Shown: piece by piece, positions 1-8,276 of the stretch
Position numbering within the stretch: the first letter of the stretch is position 1
How the letters are laid out: each line of letters begins with the position of its first letter
NCBI GenBank assembly: GCA_018716065.1
Contig: DVKJ01000040.1
Span: 1 to 41,340 of the forward strand
Direction of reading: 5' to 3'
Source of the DNA: Candidatus Pelethosoma merdigallinarum
GTDB lineage: Bacteria; Bacillota_I; Bacilli_A; RF39; UBA660
Length of the DNA stretch: 41,340 nucleotides
Position numbers and translations under genes: made by a program
The notes under the pieces: generated by a model
The model's database searches: none
What the model was told of the DNA's origin: nothing
The model's input: the letters and a program-made list of their open reading frames with translations, nothing else

Positions 1-132
1 TATTAAAGGTATATTCTGCCTTGAACATAAAATATGAATTAAAGGCACCAACAATAACTGAGCTAAATAAACTATTAAGTAGTATAAAATATAGTAATAT
101 AATATGTGACTAGTTGGAATCTCAAATAAAAG

Positions 133-176
133 CATCGTTAACCCCTTGAATTTATTAGGAAAAACGATGTTTTTTT
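133..176 (+). terminator. Intrinsic terminator upstream of the U32 gene
   Basis: A 7-bp stem (CATCGTT at 133-139 with AACGATG at 163-169) is followed by seven T at 170-176. The 23-base loop is long. It probably ends a gene lying before the window. Bases 1-132 show no coding signal that I can support. Confidence 0.55.
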
Positions 177-224
177 ACATCTTGAAGTGCAAAACTCGGG
201 TTATAACACATTTACATGGTTTTG

Positions 225-251
225 TGATAAAATAAAATTGTCGAAAGGAAG
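225..251 (+). promoter_or_regulatory. Extended -10 promoter and RBS of the U32 gene
   Basis: TGATAAAAT at 225-233 fits an extended -10 (TGnTATAAT). No good -35 lies 17 bases upstream. AAAGGAAG at 244-251 is a ribosome binding site five bases before the ATG at 257 and fixes that start. Confidence 0.5.
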
Positions 252-256
252 ATACT

Positions 257-2425
257 ATGAAAAAAGTGGAACTCTTGTCACCAGTTGGGAATAGGGAATG
301 TTTTTACGCCGCTATCCGTGCAGGGTGTGATGCGGTTTATTTAGGTGGATATTTATTTGGCGCACGTAGTTACGCAGGTAATTTCTCGAATGAAGAATTA
401 GAAGAAGTTGTTAAAATCGCTCATATTCATGGTGTACGTGTGTATGTGACAGTCAACACTATTGTTTATGAATCCGAAACGCAAATGTTTTTTGACTATG
501 TTGATTTCTTGTATCGCATTAATGTAGATGCTTTAATCATTCAAGATTTAGGAATGATGGATGTGATTCATCAAATGTACCCTGATTTTGAACTTCATGC
601 TTCTACACAAATGCACGCTCATAATCTTGAATGTGTTCAAGTTTTAGAAGAAGAAGGACTTTCTAGAGTGGTTCTTGCTCGTGAGACTTCCATTGATCAG
701 ATCCAGAATATTCGTAAGAACACAAAAGTGGAACTTGAAATATTCGTGCATGGTGCGTTATGTATTAGCTATTCTGGACAATGTTTAATGAGTAAAATGA
801 TTGGTGGACGTAGTGGAAATCGTGGAACTTGTGCAGGAAGTTGTCGTCTTCCTTATGAACTTTTGGATCACACACGAGAAAAGCGAGTCAATAAAGAAGA
901 TTATGTACTAAGTATGAAAGATTTAAACGCTCTTGAACATTTACAAGAGCTTTTAGAGATCGGTGTTGATAGTTTAAAAATCGAAGGACGAATGAAACGA
1001 CCAGAATATGTTTACTTAGTGACTTCTATTTATCGGAAAGCTATCGATTCTTTTTATGCATCTGGTAAAGTTCAAGTTACGGAACAAGATCAAAAAGAAT
1101 TAAAGAAAATATATCATCGCTACTTTACCAAAGGCTTTCTCTTTCATGAAGATAATCAGAAGATTACAAATGAATATCGTCCCAATCATATGGGAATTCC
1201 CATTGGGAAAGTGATTCAAAAAAAGAAAAACAAAGTAGTTATTCAATTATCGGATTCCATTCATATTCAAGATGGTATTCGTATTGTAGGAAAAGAAGAT
1301 GTGGGATTTACCATAAATCAATTTTATATTGGAAATCGATTAGTAAAAGAAGCCTTTAAAGGAGCTGCTATCACAGTAGAAGTAAAACATGGACAAGCAA
1401 TCGAAGTAGGTAGTAAAGTGATGAAAACAACCGATGTGAAACAACTAGAAACGATTCAAAAAGCAATGAAAGAATATATTCGTCGTATTCCAATTGAAGG
1501 AAAATTAGTTGGAAAAATAGGAACTCCCTTAACGTTACAAATTAATGATGGGAAGCATCAAATTCAAGTTCAGAGTAAAGTAAATTTAGAAAAAGCGAAA
1601 ACGGAACCTCTTACAGTGGAACAAATCAAAAAACAATTGAATCGTTTAAAAGATACGTGTTACGAATGGAAAAAACTAGATATTGAAGTCGAACCAGATT
1701 CTTTTATGACCATGGGTGTGTTAAATCAATTACGTAGAGAAGGAATGGAACAATTAAATGAAAAAAGAATAGGGAAACGGGAAGGGCAAAAACAAGAATA
1801 TGTAGGAACCTGTCCTGAAGTTCCAATAACAAATAATCATACTGTTCAAATTCAAACCGAACAACAGTATCAAGAAGTAAAAGGAAAATACGATGCGATA
1901 TACGTAGATGATTTTTCCTTGTATCAAAAATTATCTAGTGATCCTAAAGTCATTTATCGCCTAGAACGAGCAGGTACTCATTATCCACCAATGAAAACCG
2001 CTTTGATTACTGAATTAGGTGGTTTAGGAAAGTATCAAAATACAATATCTGATACCTCTTTTAATGTTGTAAATTCTTATACACTTGCCTTTTTATATCG
2101 TCATGGAGTAAAACGTGTTACTTTATCGTATGAATTAGAAGAAAATCAAGTAGAAGAAATGATTCAAGCTTTTCAAAAACGCTATCACTTCTCACCCAAT
2201 GTAGAAGTCGTTATTGATAGTTATCCGGAAATCTTAATCAGTAAATTTGATTTATTAAAAAAGTATCATTTATCAACTCCTGCGTATTTAAAAGATCGTA
2301 AAGGTGCTTATTATAAAGTAACGAACAATCATGGACTCACACATATTTATCATTCTGATAAAATAAAATTAAATGAAGATCGTTTACGAAAAATCGGAGT
2401 TACTAATTTTTGTATTCACAAATAG
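257..2425 (+). CDS. U32 family peptidase / RlhA-TrhP-like RNA hydroxylation protein
   Basis: 722-residue cytosolic protein. The N-terminus (ELLSPVGN, then AGCDAVYLGG) and the signature GGRSGNRGTCAGSC around residues 183-196 are the U32 barrel. Cys169, Cys176, Cys192 and Cys196 are spaced as in the family's Fe-S ligand set. Characterised relatives (RlhA on 23S rRNA, TrhP/YrrNO on tRNA U34) use prephenate-dependent hydroxylation rather than proteolysis, so an RNA-modification role is likelier than peptidase. The length matches the long RlhA-type members with a C-terminal DUF3656-like region rather than the roughly 400-residue TrhP type. A strong RBS precedes the ATG. It sits upstream of proS in the same direction, and proS has its own promoter. 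The RNA target cannot be told from sequence. Confidence 0.88.
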   Translation: MKKVELLSPVGNRECFYAAIRAGCDAVYLGGYLFGARSYAGNFSNEELEEVVKIAHIHGVRVYVTVNTIVYESETQMFFDYVDFLYRINVDALIIQDLGMMDVIHQMYPDFELHASTQMHAHNLECVQVLEEEGLSRVVLARETSIDQIQNIRKNTKVELEIFVHGALCISYSGQCLMSKMIGGRSGNRGTCAGSCRLPYELLDHTREKRVNKEDYVLSMKDLNALEHLQELLEIGVDSLKIEGRMKRPEYVYLVTSIYRKAIDSFYASGKVQVTEQDQKELKKIYHRYFTKGFLFHEDNQKITNEYRPNHMGIPIGKVIQKKKNKVVIQLSDSIHIQDGIRIVGKEDVGFTINQFYIGNRLVKEAFKGAAITVEVKHGQAIEVGSKVMKTTDVKQLETIQKAMKEYIRRIPIEGKLVGKIGTPLTLQINDGKHQIQVQSKVNLEKAKTEPLTVEQIKKQLNRLKDTCYEWKKLDIEVEPDSFMTMGVLNQLRREGMEQLNEKRIGKREGQKQEYVGTCPEVPITNNHTVQIQTEQQYQEVKGKYDAIYVDDFSLYQKLSSDPKVIYRLERAGTHYPPMKTALITELGGLGKYQNTISDTSFNVVNSYTLAFLYRHGVKRVTLSYELEENQVEEMIQAFQKRYHFSPNVEVVIDSYPEILISKFDLLKKYHLSTPAYLKDRKGAYYKVTNNHGLTHIYHSDKIKLNEDRLRKIGVTNFCIHK

Positions 2426-2445
2426 TATCTTCTTCCAAAAAAGTA

Positions 2446-2454
2446 TGATATAAT
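2446..2454 (+). promoter_or_regulatory. Extended -10 promoter of proS
   Basis: TGATATAAT at 2446-2454 is a perfect extended -10. The ATA/ATT-like start that would give a longer ProRS (near 2453) lies inside this element, so translation must begin downstream, at 2486. Confidence 0.65.
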
Positions 2455-2485
2455 GATTTTATATTTAAAGAACGAGGGTGAAACA

Positions 2486-3919
2486 ATGAGTAATGTAAAA
2501 AACGATGCCATTTGCTCTATGGATAAAGATTTCGCACAATGGTATACAGATGTATGTCGAAAAGCAGAATTAATGGATTATAGTAGTGTCAAAGGGTTTA
2601 TTATTTATCGTCCTTATGGATATGCAATTTGGGAAAATATTCAAAAAGAACTAGATCAAAAATTTAAAGCATCTGGTCATGAGAATGTATATATGCCTAT
2701 GTTGATACCAACTTCTTTACTACAAAAAGAAGCGGATCACGTAGAAGGATTTGCGCCAGAATGTGCGGTTGTTACCAAGGGTGGATTAGAGGATTTAGAA
2801 GAACCACTAGTCATTCGTCCAACGAGTGAAACGTTATTCTGTGAACACTATGCAAAAATCGTAAATTCTTATCGCGATTTACCAAAAAAATATAACCAAT
2901 GGTGTAGTGTTGTCCGTTGGGAAAAAACAACAAGACCATTCTTACGTGGAAGTGAATTCTTATGGCAAGAAGGTCATACCATTCATGCGACGGAAGAAGA
3001 AGCAAAAAGTGAAACCTTACAAATGTTACAAATTTATAAAGATACTTGTAAAGATTTACTTGCTATTCCAATGGTTACAGGTCTTAAAACGGAAAAAGAA
3101 AAGTTTGCCGGTGCCGAAGAAACTTATACCATTGAAGCCTTAATGCACGATGGAAAAGCTCTTCAATCGGGAACCAGCCATTATTTTGGTCAAGGATTTG
3201 CCAAAGCTTTTGATATGAAATTTTTAAACAAAGAAAATAAACAAGAATACGTATATCAAACTTCTTGGGGTGTATCTACCAGATTAATAGGTGCAGTTAT
3301 TATGGTTCACGGAGATAATAATGGATTAGTATTACCTCCAAGAGTCGCACCAACACAAATTGTAATTGTTCCCATTCGTCAACAACAAGAAGGGGTCTTA
3401 GAACAAGCTTATAAACTAGAAAAAGAATTAAAAGAACAAGGACTTCGTGTACGTGTAGATGCCTCTGATAAATCTCCTGGATGGAAATTTAGCGAAGCTG
3501 AAATGCGTGGAGTTCCACTTCGTATTGAATTAGGACCAAAAGATATTGAAAATAAACAATGTGTTGTTGTAAAACGTAATGATGGTGTAAAACAAACCAT
3601 GAGTTTAGATGATACATTAGCTCAAAAAATTCAAGATCTATTAGATCAAATGCATGATGAAATGTATGCCAAGGCAAAAAAACACTTAGAAGAACATATG
3701 ACACGTGTAAACACAATGGATGAATTTGTCGATGTTTTAGAAAATAAAACTGGATTTGTTCAAGCACCATGGTGTGGGGATACTGAATGTGAATTAAAAA
3801 TCAAAGAACAAACAACCGCAACGAGTCGTTGTATTACAGAAGAAGAAGTACACGATGAAACTTGTATTTGTTGTGGTAAAAAAGCAAAGAAGATTGTAAA
3901 CTTTGCAAAGAGTTATTAA
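2486..3919 (+). CDS. proS: Prolyl-tRNA synthetase (archaeal/eukaryal type)
   Basis: 477-residue class II synthetase that charges tRNA-Pro with proline in the cytosol. It has the class II motif 2 segment ([20 protein letters not shown]), the [10 protein letters not shown] segment and a motif 3 region. The C-terminal domain has WCGDTECE and [10 protein letters not shown] Cys clusters and ends in a terminal Tyr (FAKSY). The short length without an editing insertion and the C-terminal Zn-like domain identify the ProS type 3 form found in mycoplasmas, Borrelia and some Firmicutes, not the 570-residue bacterial type. I chose ATG 2486 because GAGGGTG lies just upstream and earlier in-frame codons overlap the -10. 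Translation ends 10 bases before a G9 tract belonging to the next gene's promoter. Confidence 0.95.
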   Translation: MSNVKNDAICSMDKDFAQWYTDVCRKAELMDYSSVKGFIIYRPYGYAIWENIQKELDQKFKASGHENVYMPMLIPTSLLQKEADHVEGFAPECAVVTKGGLEDLEEPLVIRPTSETLFCEHYAKIVNSYRDLPKKYNQWCSVVRWEKTTRPFLRGSEFLWQEGHTIHATEEEAKSETLQMLQIYKDTCKDLLAIPMVTGLKTEKEKFAGAEETYTIEALMHDGKALQSGTSHYFGQGFAKAFDMKFLNKENKQEYVYQTSWGVSTRLIGAVIMVHGDNNGLVLPPRVAPTQIVIVPIRQQQEGVLEQAYKLEKELKEQGLRVRVDASDKSPGWKFSEAEMRGVPLRIELGPKDIENKQCVVVKRNDGVKQTMSLDDTLAQKIQDLLDQMHDEMYAKAKKHLEEHMTRVNTMDEFVDVLENKTGFVQAPWCGDTECELKIKEQTTATSRCITEEEVHDETCICCGKKAKKIVNFAKSY

Positions 3920-3929
3920 CAATATACAT

Positions 3930-3938
3930 GGGGGGGGG
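3930..3938 (+). repeat. Homopolymeric G9 tract upstream of surface-protein promoter
   Basis: Nine consecutive G in very AT-rich DNA, ending nine bases before the -35 of the 4020 gene. The same tract, the same length and the same distance occur before the paralogue at 10227-10235. G runs of this length are classic slipped-strand contingency loci. Confidence 0.85.
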
Positions 3939-3947
3939 TATCTGGTA

Positions 3948-3976
3948 TTGATATTTTCCTTCTTTTTTTGTACAAT
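3948..3976 (+). promoter_or_regulatory. Promoter of the 4020 exported-protein gene
   Basis: TTGATA (3948-3953), a 17-base spacer, then TACAAT (3971-3976). The spacer contains T7 (3963-3969), so slippage there would change the spacing. It is closely similar to the promoter at 10245-10273. RBS AAGGAAGGGA lies before ATG 4020. Confidence 0.8.
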
Positions 3977-4019
3977 GAAATCAAGATAAACTTGTATTAC
4001 AAAAAGGAAGGGAACAGAT

Positions 4020-6215
4020 ATGAGATTAAAAAGGAAAATAAAAAAGAAATGGAAAAATATCGGAACAAATCAAAAAATTATGTTTCTTTTTGTTGTGATA
4101 CTTTCTTTCATAACGGTAGGTTATGCCGTAATTAATCAAGCATTAAAAATAACTAGTTATGCAAGTATCGATAAAGGAGACGGCATGATATTTACCAGCA
4201 TTGGTATAAAAGCAAATAATGGAGCAACCATAGAGAAAGATGCCTCTATTAAAACGAAAACATTAGTGAATACCCAAGTAAGTTTTCAAAATGCAGGATC
4301 CATTACCTTTAACGTATCTGCCCAAAATCAGGGAACTACAGATGCGAAATTAATTGAAATCAAAGGATTAGAACAAAGTAACATCAAAGAACCAACATGT
4401 ATTCAAGTATCGGTACAGGATCACAATGTAGGAGACCTTGTTTATCCAAATCAAGTTAAAAAATTTACCATTACCATAACGAGTACATGTTCAACTTATT
4501 CAAGTAAAGAACTAGACTTACATTTTGTTTATGAAAAACAAGAAACGATTAATGGAGTGTTACCAGTCTATGATTTAGGAGATAAAACGAATGATTTATT
4601 AGATAACAGTACAGACGGCACTTATAATTATATGGATGGAACGTATCTAAAAGGAAATCAAGATTCTAACTATGTGTGGTTCGATGGTTTTTTATGGCGA
4701 ATTATGGGAAAGAATGCGGATGGCAGTATTCGTATGATTACGGAAGAAAATGTTACATCGATTCCATGGGGGGCACATGATACAGCTAAAGACTATGACA
4801 ATAGTTATGTAAATGATTGGTTGAATAATTATTTTTATCCAAAATTAGAACACAAAGATTTACTCGTAAATCAAACATGGTGTAGTGAAACAACAACGGA
4901 TGATGAATCTGCACGTACAACTTGTACAAACAATCTATCTAAAATACAAAAACCAGTAGGATTAATATCAATAGATGAGTATAATTTAGCAAGTGCAAGT
5001 TCAAGTTATTTAGTAAATTCACAATGGTTTTGGACATTTACACCACGTGGTACATCGTCTGTGTGGGATGTACTCGATAATGGAAATGCGGATATCTACG
5101 GTGTCGTGGCGGGTACGGGCGGTGTCCGCCCAGTTGTAGGAATTTCCTCTGGTGTGATCATTACCGGAGGCAATGGTGCTTTAACGGATCCATATATCAT
5201 TGAAGAATTAAGTGATGTAACAGGAAGCTTAAAAGATCATAGTCATGTAGGAGAATATGTAACGTATGCTGGAAGAAATTATCGAGTAGTAGAAACATCA
5301 AGTCAAGGAACAAAATTAATCTTAGATGGATATTATGATAGTAATAATGATGGAACAATAGCCAGTTCAGATAAAATGCAATACGGAACAAATTGTACGT
5401 TATGTACAACAATAAATGAGGATACATTTATCAATTGGATTAGTAATAATAATGAAACAGATAAAAACAAGCTAGTCTCAACCACATGGTATCGAGGAGG
5501 CTATTGGGAAGGAGAAGATTATAAAACAAACTTAGAAAGTACAGCTAATCCATATGAAGGAAGAGTAGGATTAATTAGAGTAGGAGAAATGTTATCGGGG
5601 CAAAGTGAAACAATTATTTCCAAATATCATACAACAAGTAATAGTGATACAAATGCTCAAACTTATTGGACAACTACGCCATATAGTGCATGGGATGCGT
5701 GGCGCGTAAACACTGCTGGTAATGCGTACCACTACAATGATACGGATATGCTTGCTATTCGTCCAGTTATCATGATTCATCCAGGTGTACCTATTACAGG
5801 AGGACAAGGAACACCAAATGAACCATATACATTAGGAGAAGCTCCACTAACAGCTGCTCAATATTTAATTAAAAATAAAGTAAGTAGTGATATTAACACG
5901 AGTCCAACGAATGGATTATTTGCGATTGGAAATAGTGGAGAATTAACAACATCATCTTCTCCAAGAGAATATCGATATATTGGTGCAAATCCAGATAACT
6001 ATATCCGATTTAATAATGAATTGTGGCGTATTATTGGAATCTTTGATGGGCAATTGAAAATCATTAGAAATGATTCCATAGGAAATATAGCCTGGGATAA
6101 TAATAGTATTAATGATTGGAGTACTGCTACATTACAAGTCTATTTAAATAATGATTATTATGAAATGATTCGTGTTGAAGACAAAAAAAGATTGATGAAT
6201 ATACATGGAAATTAG
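4020..6215 (+). CDS. Modular exported protein, paralogue A, 5' part (frameshifted at A7)
   Basis: The 731-residue reading frame has a Lys/Arg-rich N-terminus, a hydrophobic segment at about 21-43 ending GYAVINQAL, and then a beta-rich domain to about residue 175. The signal resembles SipW/camelysin-type secretion signals (family resemblance, not proven). Three WR(I/V)-containing modules follow. Modules one and two end in an (I/V)RPV motif and ITGGxG...PY. The third module (about 617 onward) is nearly the same as the paralogue at 10297, but reading leaves the frame at A7 (6183-6189) and stops at 6215. One extra A restores the frame through to 6649 with the same C-terminus as the paralogue. The module pattern (W-R-I core, variable segment, RP) recalls DUF6273-like/C-type-lectin-like proteins. 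A surface or secreted binding protein is likely; the ligand is unknown. Confidence 0.85.
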   Translation: MRLKRKIKKKWKNIGTNQKIMFLFVVILSFITVGYAVINQALKITSYASIDKGDGMIFTSIGIKANNGATIEKDASIKTKTLVNTQVSFQNAGSITFNVSAQNQGTTDAKLIEIKGLEQSNIKEPTCIQVSVQDHNVGDLVYPNQVKKFTITITSTCSTYSSKELDLHFVYEKQETINGVLPVYDLGDKTNDLLDNSTDGTYNYMDGTYLKGNQDSNYVWFDGFLWRIMGKNADGSIRMITEENVTSIPWGAHDTAKDYDNSYVNDWLNNYFYPKLEHKDLLVNQTWCSETTTDDESARTTCTNNLSKIQKPVGLISIDEYNLASASSSYLVNSQWFWTFTPRGTSSVWDVLDNGNADIYGVVAGTGGVRPVVGISSGVIITGGNGALTDPYIIEELSDVTGSLKDHSHVGEYVTYAGRNYRVVETSSQGTKLILDGYYDSNNDGTIASSDKMQYGTNCTLCTTINEDTFINWISNNNETDKNKLVSTTWYRGGYWEGEDYKTNLESTANPYEGRVGLIRVGEMLSGQSETIISKYHTTSNSDTNAQTYWTTTPYSAWDAWRVNTAGNAYHYNDTDMLAIRPVIMIHPGVPITGGQGTPNEPYTLGEAPLTAAQYLIKNKVSSDINTSPTNGLFAIGNSGELTTSSSPREYRYIGANPDNYIRFNNELWRIIGIFDGQLKIIRNDSIGNIAWDNNSINDWSTATLQVYLNNDYYEMIRVEDKKRLMNIHGN
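5041..5132 (+). other. Candidate variable segment 1 (module 1, paralogue A)
   Basis: It encodes the stretch from TPRGTS to GVRP. By hand count 57 of 100 bases in 5041-5140 are G or C, against about a third in the surrounding DNA. Codons such as GGC, CGC and GTC are rare elsewhere in the gene. Its position directly before RP matches segments 2-4. Confidence 0.45.
5671..5766 (+). other. Candidate variable segment 2 (module 2, paralogue A)
   Basis: It encodes TTTPYSAWDAWR onward to AIRP. GC is raised (37 of 80 bases in 5681-5760). Residues differ from segment 1 at nearly every position, while the flanking W-T-x-T-P and RPV are kept. Confidence 0.4.
6183..6189 (+). repeat. A7 run at the frameshift of paralogue A
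   Basis: The run lies in GAC-A7-GATT. Reading A8 would give KIDEYTWKLGG in step with the paralogue (KIDGDYIWKLGG). Deletion of one A, or slippage here, therefore accounts for the broken frame. Confidence 0.8.
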
Positions 6216-6250
6216 GTGGAAGTTCTACTTTTAATGATGTAACAACACAA

Positions 6251-6649
6251 ATGTTCTATGAAAGAGAGCGAGGAACAGAAGTATATGAAGGGAGACCAAT
6301 CGAATGGGCTGGGGAAATCGCTTTAATGTATCCGAGTGATTATGGATTTTCAACCAGTGGAGGAAGTACAAACAATCGAAATGCCTGTTTAGCAAGTGCG
6401 TTATATAATTGGAATAATGTTGAAGATTGTTATAAGAATGATTGGTTATATAATAAGGATTATCAATGGACATTGACTACGCTTACCATGTATTATTATC
6501 ATGCTTTTACTATTATTTCGAGTGGTTTTGTTAGTCATGATACAGGTGTATATCACCCATTTGGAGTGAGACCCACCCTTTTTCTCCAGCCTACTGTAGA
6601 AATGGCTTCAGGTACAGGGACAAGTTCTGATCCTTATATTTTGAAATAA
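6251..6649 (+). CDS. Modular exported protein, paralogue A, 3' part (out of frame with 5' part)
   Basis: 132 codons from the first ATG, but homology to the paralogue begins already at 6190, so this is the rest of module 3 and not a separate gene. It carries MFYERERGT, ALMYPSDYGFSTSGGS, a variable segment (6471-6574), VRPTL and the terminal SGTGTSSDPYILK. There is no credible RBS at 6251. It would be made only if the A7 tract at 6183-6189 gains one base, or by slippage or -1 frameshifting. Nearly identical sequence at about 11230-11630 gives scope for gene conversion. Confidence 0.75.
   Translation: MFYERERGTEVYEGRPIEWAGEIALMYPSDYGFSTSGGSTNNRNACLASALYNWNNVEDCYKNDWLYNKDYQWTLTTLTMYYYHAFTIISSGFVSHDTGVYHPFGVRPTLFLQPTVEMASGTGTSSDPYILK
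6471..6574 (+). other. Candidate variable segment 3 (module 3, paralogue A)
   Basis: It lies between conserved QWTLT and VRPT. The flanks on both sides are nearly identical to the paralogue, but this segment encodes an almost wholly different peptide. Confidence 0.4.
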
Positions 6650-6670
6650 GTGTTTATAAAAAACACTTTT
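6648..6670 (+). terminator. Intrinsic terminator of paralogue A
   Basis: The 8-bp stem AAGTGTTT (6648-6655)/AAACACTT (6661-6668) overlaps the stop codon. A T-rich tail follows. Confidence 0.75.
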
Positions 6671-6682
6671 TCTTTTGAAAAA

Positions 6683-6712
6683 ATGACAGAATAGGAAAAT
6701 TCATGATACAAT
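6683..6712 (+). promoter_or_regulatory. Promoter of the corA cluster
   Basis: ATGACA at 6683-6688, an 18-base spacer, then TGA-TACAAT (extended -10, TACAAT at 6707-6712). RBS AAGGTGATG (6717-6725) lies before ATG 6730. Confidence 0.6.
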
Positions 6713-6729
6713 AATGAAGGTGATGCTAG

Positions 6730-7668
6730 ATGAAGACTATTTATAAAATGAATGATTTGGGTAAGATGGAAAAGAGTGAAACTTTTGAAACGAATAATTG
6801 GGTTCATTTAACGAGTCCAAGTGAAAGTGAGATTGATGAAATTAGTTCTACTTTTCACATTCAAAAACGTTTATTATTAAAACTATTAGATCGTAGTGAA
6901 TTACCACGAATTGAAGTGTCTCATAATAATGTTTTAGTCGTTATTGATCTTCCTTATACCGTAGAATATGCAAAAAAGAAGAAATATCGCGTTATGCCTT
7001 TAGGAATTATCTTAATGAAAAATGGTATGATTACAATTGCTAATCAGGAGCACCCTCTAATTTTAGATGTGAAACAAAATCCGCCAGTCGATTTATCCTT
7101 AGAAAATAAGAAAAATTTTCTACTATATTTAATAGGGAAGAGTGTAGAATATTATTTAAAATATTTAAATGAAATTCAAGAAGATATTCGTGCGAAAGAA
7201 GCAATTCTTGTAAAAGCAACCAATAATAAAGAATTGGTTCATATGCTTACACTAGAAAAAAGTTTAGTTTATTTCATCACTTCTTTAAAAGGAAATCAAG
7301 TGGTATTGGAAAAACTAGAAACATTACCTATTATTTCTTTAGAAGAAAAAGAATTAGAGCTATTACGTGATGTTAAAATTGAAACGAATCAAGCCATTGA
7401 AATGACAAATATTTATCGTGAAATCTTGGATAGTACAATGGATACTTATGGTACGGTTATTTCGAATAATTTAAATGATGTTATGAAGTTTTTAACTTCT
7501 ATTACCTTAGTTATTTCTATACCAACCATGATTGCGTCCTTTTTGGGAATGAACGTCCCTCTGGGAGAAGTTGGTGTAAATCCATTATCCTTTTTATTCT
7601 TAGTTCTTCTTTCGATTATAGTTTCTGTTGTTTTGATTGTTATTTTACATAGGAAGAATTTGTTATAA
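6730..7668 (+). CDS. corA: CorA family divalent-cation (Mg2+/Co2+) channel
   Basis: 312 residues with a large acidic and helical N-terminal cytosolic domain. The C-terminus has the signature GMN (residues 273-275) between two hydrophobic helices and ends in a basic tail (HRKNLL). This is the pentameric CorA/MIT channel layout and usual length. It sits in the cell membrane and admits Mg2+, possibly Co2+ or Ni2+. The stop codon overlaps the next start by one base (TAATG), so a pentapeptide-repeat gene is translationally coupled. The cluster continues through cysteine desulfurase and thioredoxin. Confidence 0.92.
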   Translation: MKTIYKMNDLGKMEKSETFETNNWVHLTSPSESEIDEISSTFHIQKRLLLKLLDRSELPRIEVSHNNVLVVIDLPYTVEYAKKKKYRVMPLGIILMKNGMITIANQEHPLILDVKQNPPVDLSLENKKNFLLYLIGKSVEYYLKYLNEIQEDIRAKEAILVKATNNKELVHMLTLEKSLVYFITSLKGNQVVLEKLETLPIISLEEKELELLRDVKIETNQAIEMTNIYREILDSTMDTYGTVISNNLNDVMKFLTSITLVISIPTMIASFLGMNVPLGEVGVNPLSFLFLVLLSIIVSVVLIVILHRKNLL

Positions 7669-8264
7669 TGAAAGTATTAATATCTAGTACTTTTTCAGAA
7701 GTGAAAGAAGAAGATTATATTATTCATAAAGAATTTAAAGAACAAAACGTTTCCATTCCATTTGAAAAACAAGTATTTAAACATTGTTTATTTGAAAATG
7801 TGAATTGGGATAGTGAGATTTATCGTGTAGAATTTGAGGATTGTGAATTTAAAAACTGTGATCTATCCAATTTGGATTTTAGTAATATTTGTATCCAAGA
7901 TTGTTCTTTTAAAGATTGTAAAATGATAGGAAGTAATTTTAGTGAAAGTGTATTAAAGAAAGTAATATTTCAAGATTGTATTTTAAAATATAGTAATTTT
8001 TCATTTACTAGATTAGAAGAGGTTACGATTAAAAATGCTTATTTGGTAGGTAGTAGTTTTAATGAAACAAGATTTAAAAAGACTACAATTACAGATAGTC
8101 ATTTAGAAGAATGTGAGTTTTTCCATACTTCTTTAAAAAATATGGATTTTACAACCAATCAAATTACAGGAATTAAAACAACGATGGATGCTTTACAAGG
8201 ATTAAAAATTAATGAATTTCAAGCATTAGAACTGATTCATCTTTTAGGTGTTATTGTTATATAG
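7668..8264 (+). CDS. Pentapeptide-repeat protein
   Basis: 198 residues. From about residue 38 to 155 it reads as repeats of A(D/N)LxX-type pentapeptides with central Phe or Leu (DCEFKNCDLSNLDFSN, SFKDCKMIGSNF), which fold as a right-handed quadrilateral beta helix. It ends ALELIHLLGVIVI, a tail seen in Qnr/YjbI-like members. Some relatives mimic DNA and protect gyrase, but nothing here proves that role. The start overlaps the corA stop by one base, so it is coupled to corA. It is rich in Cys, typical of the repeat sides rather than of metal binding. Confidence 0.88.
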   Translation: MKVLISSTFSEVKEEDYIIHKEFKEQNVSIPFEKQVFKHCLFENVNWDSEIYRVEFEDCEFKNCDLSNLDFSNICIQDCSFKDCKMIGSNFSESVLKKVIFQDCILKYSNFSFTRLEEVTIKNAYLVGSSFNETRFKKTTITDSHLEECEFFHTSLKNMDFTTNQITGIKTTMDALQGLKINEFQALELIHLLGVIVI

Positions 8265-8276
8265 GAAGGTGATAGA

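Noticed and set aside
2811-3770. Minus- and plus-strand open frames inside proS
   Set aside because: They lack ribosome binding sites and family patterns, and lie wholly within a well-conserved gene.
6181-6192. dnaX-type programmed frameshift at A7
   Set aside because: In the zero frame the run reads C-AAA-AAA-A, not the canonical A-AAA-AAG heptamer, and I see no clear stimulatory stem or upstream Shine-Dalgarno element. Slippage or a simple deletion is likelier.
7668-8264. Calling the pentapeptide protein Qnr
   Set aside because: The repeat fold and tail fit, but the Qnr-specific loops cannot be confirmed and the operon context (corA) gives no support for gyrase protection.
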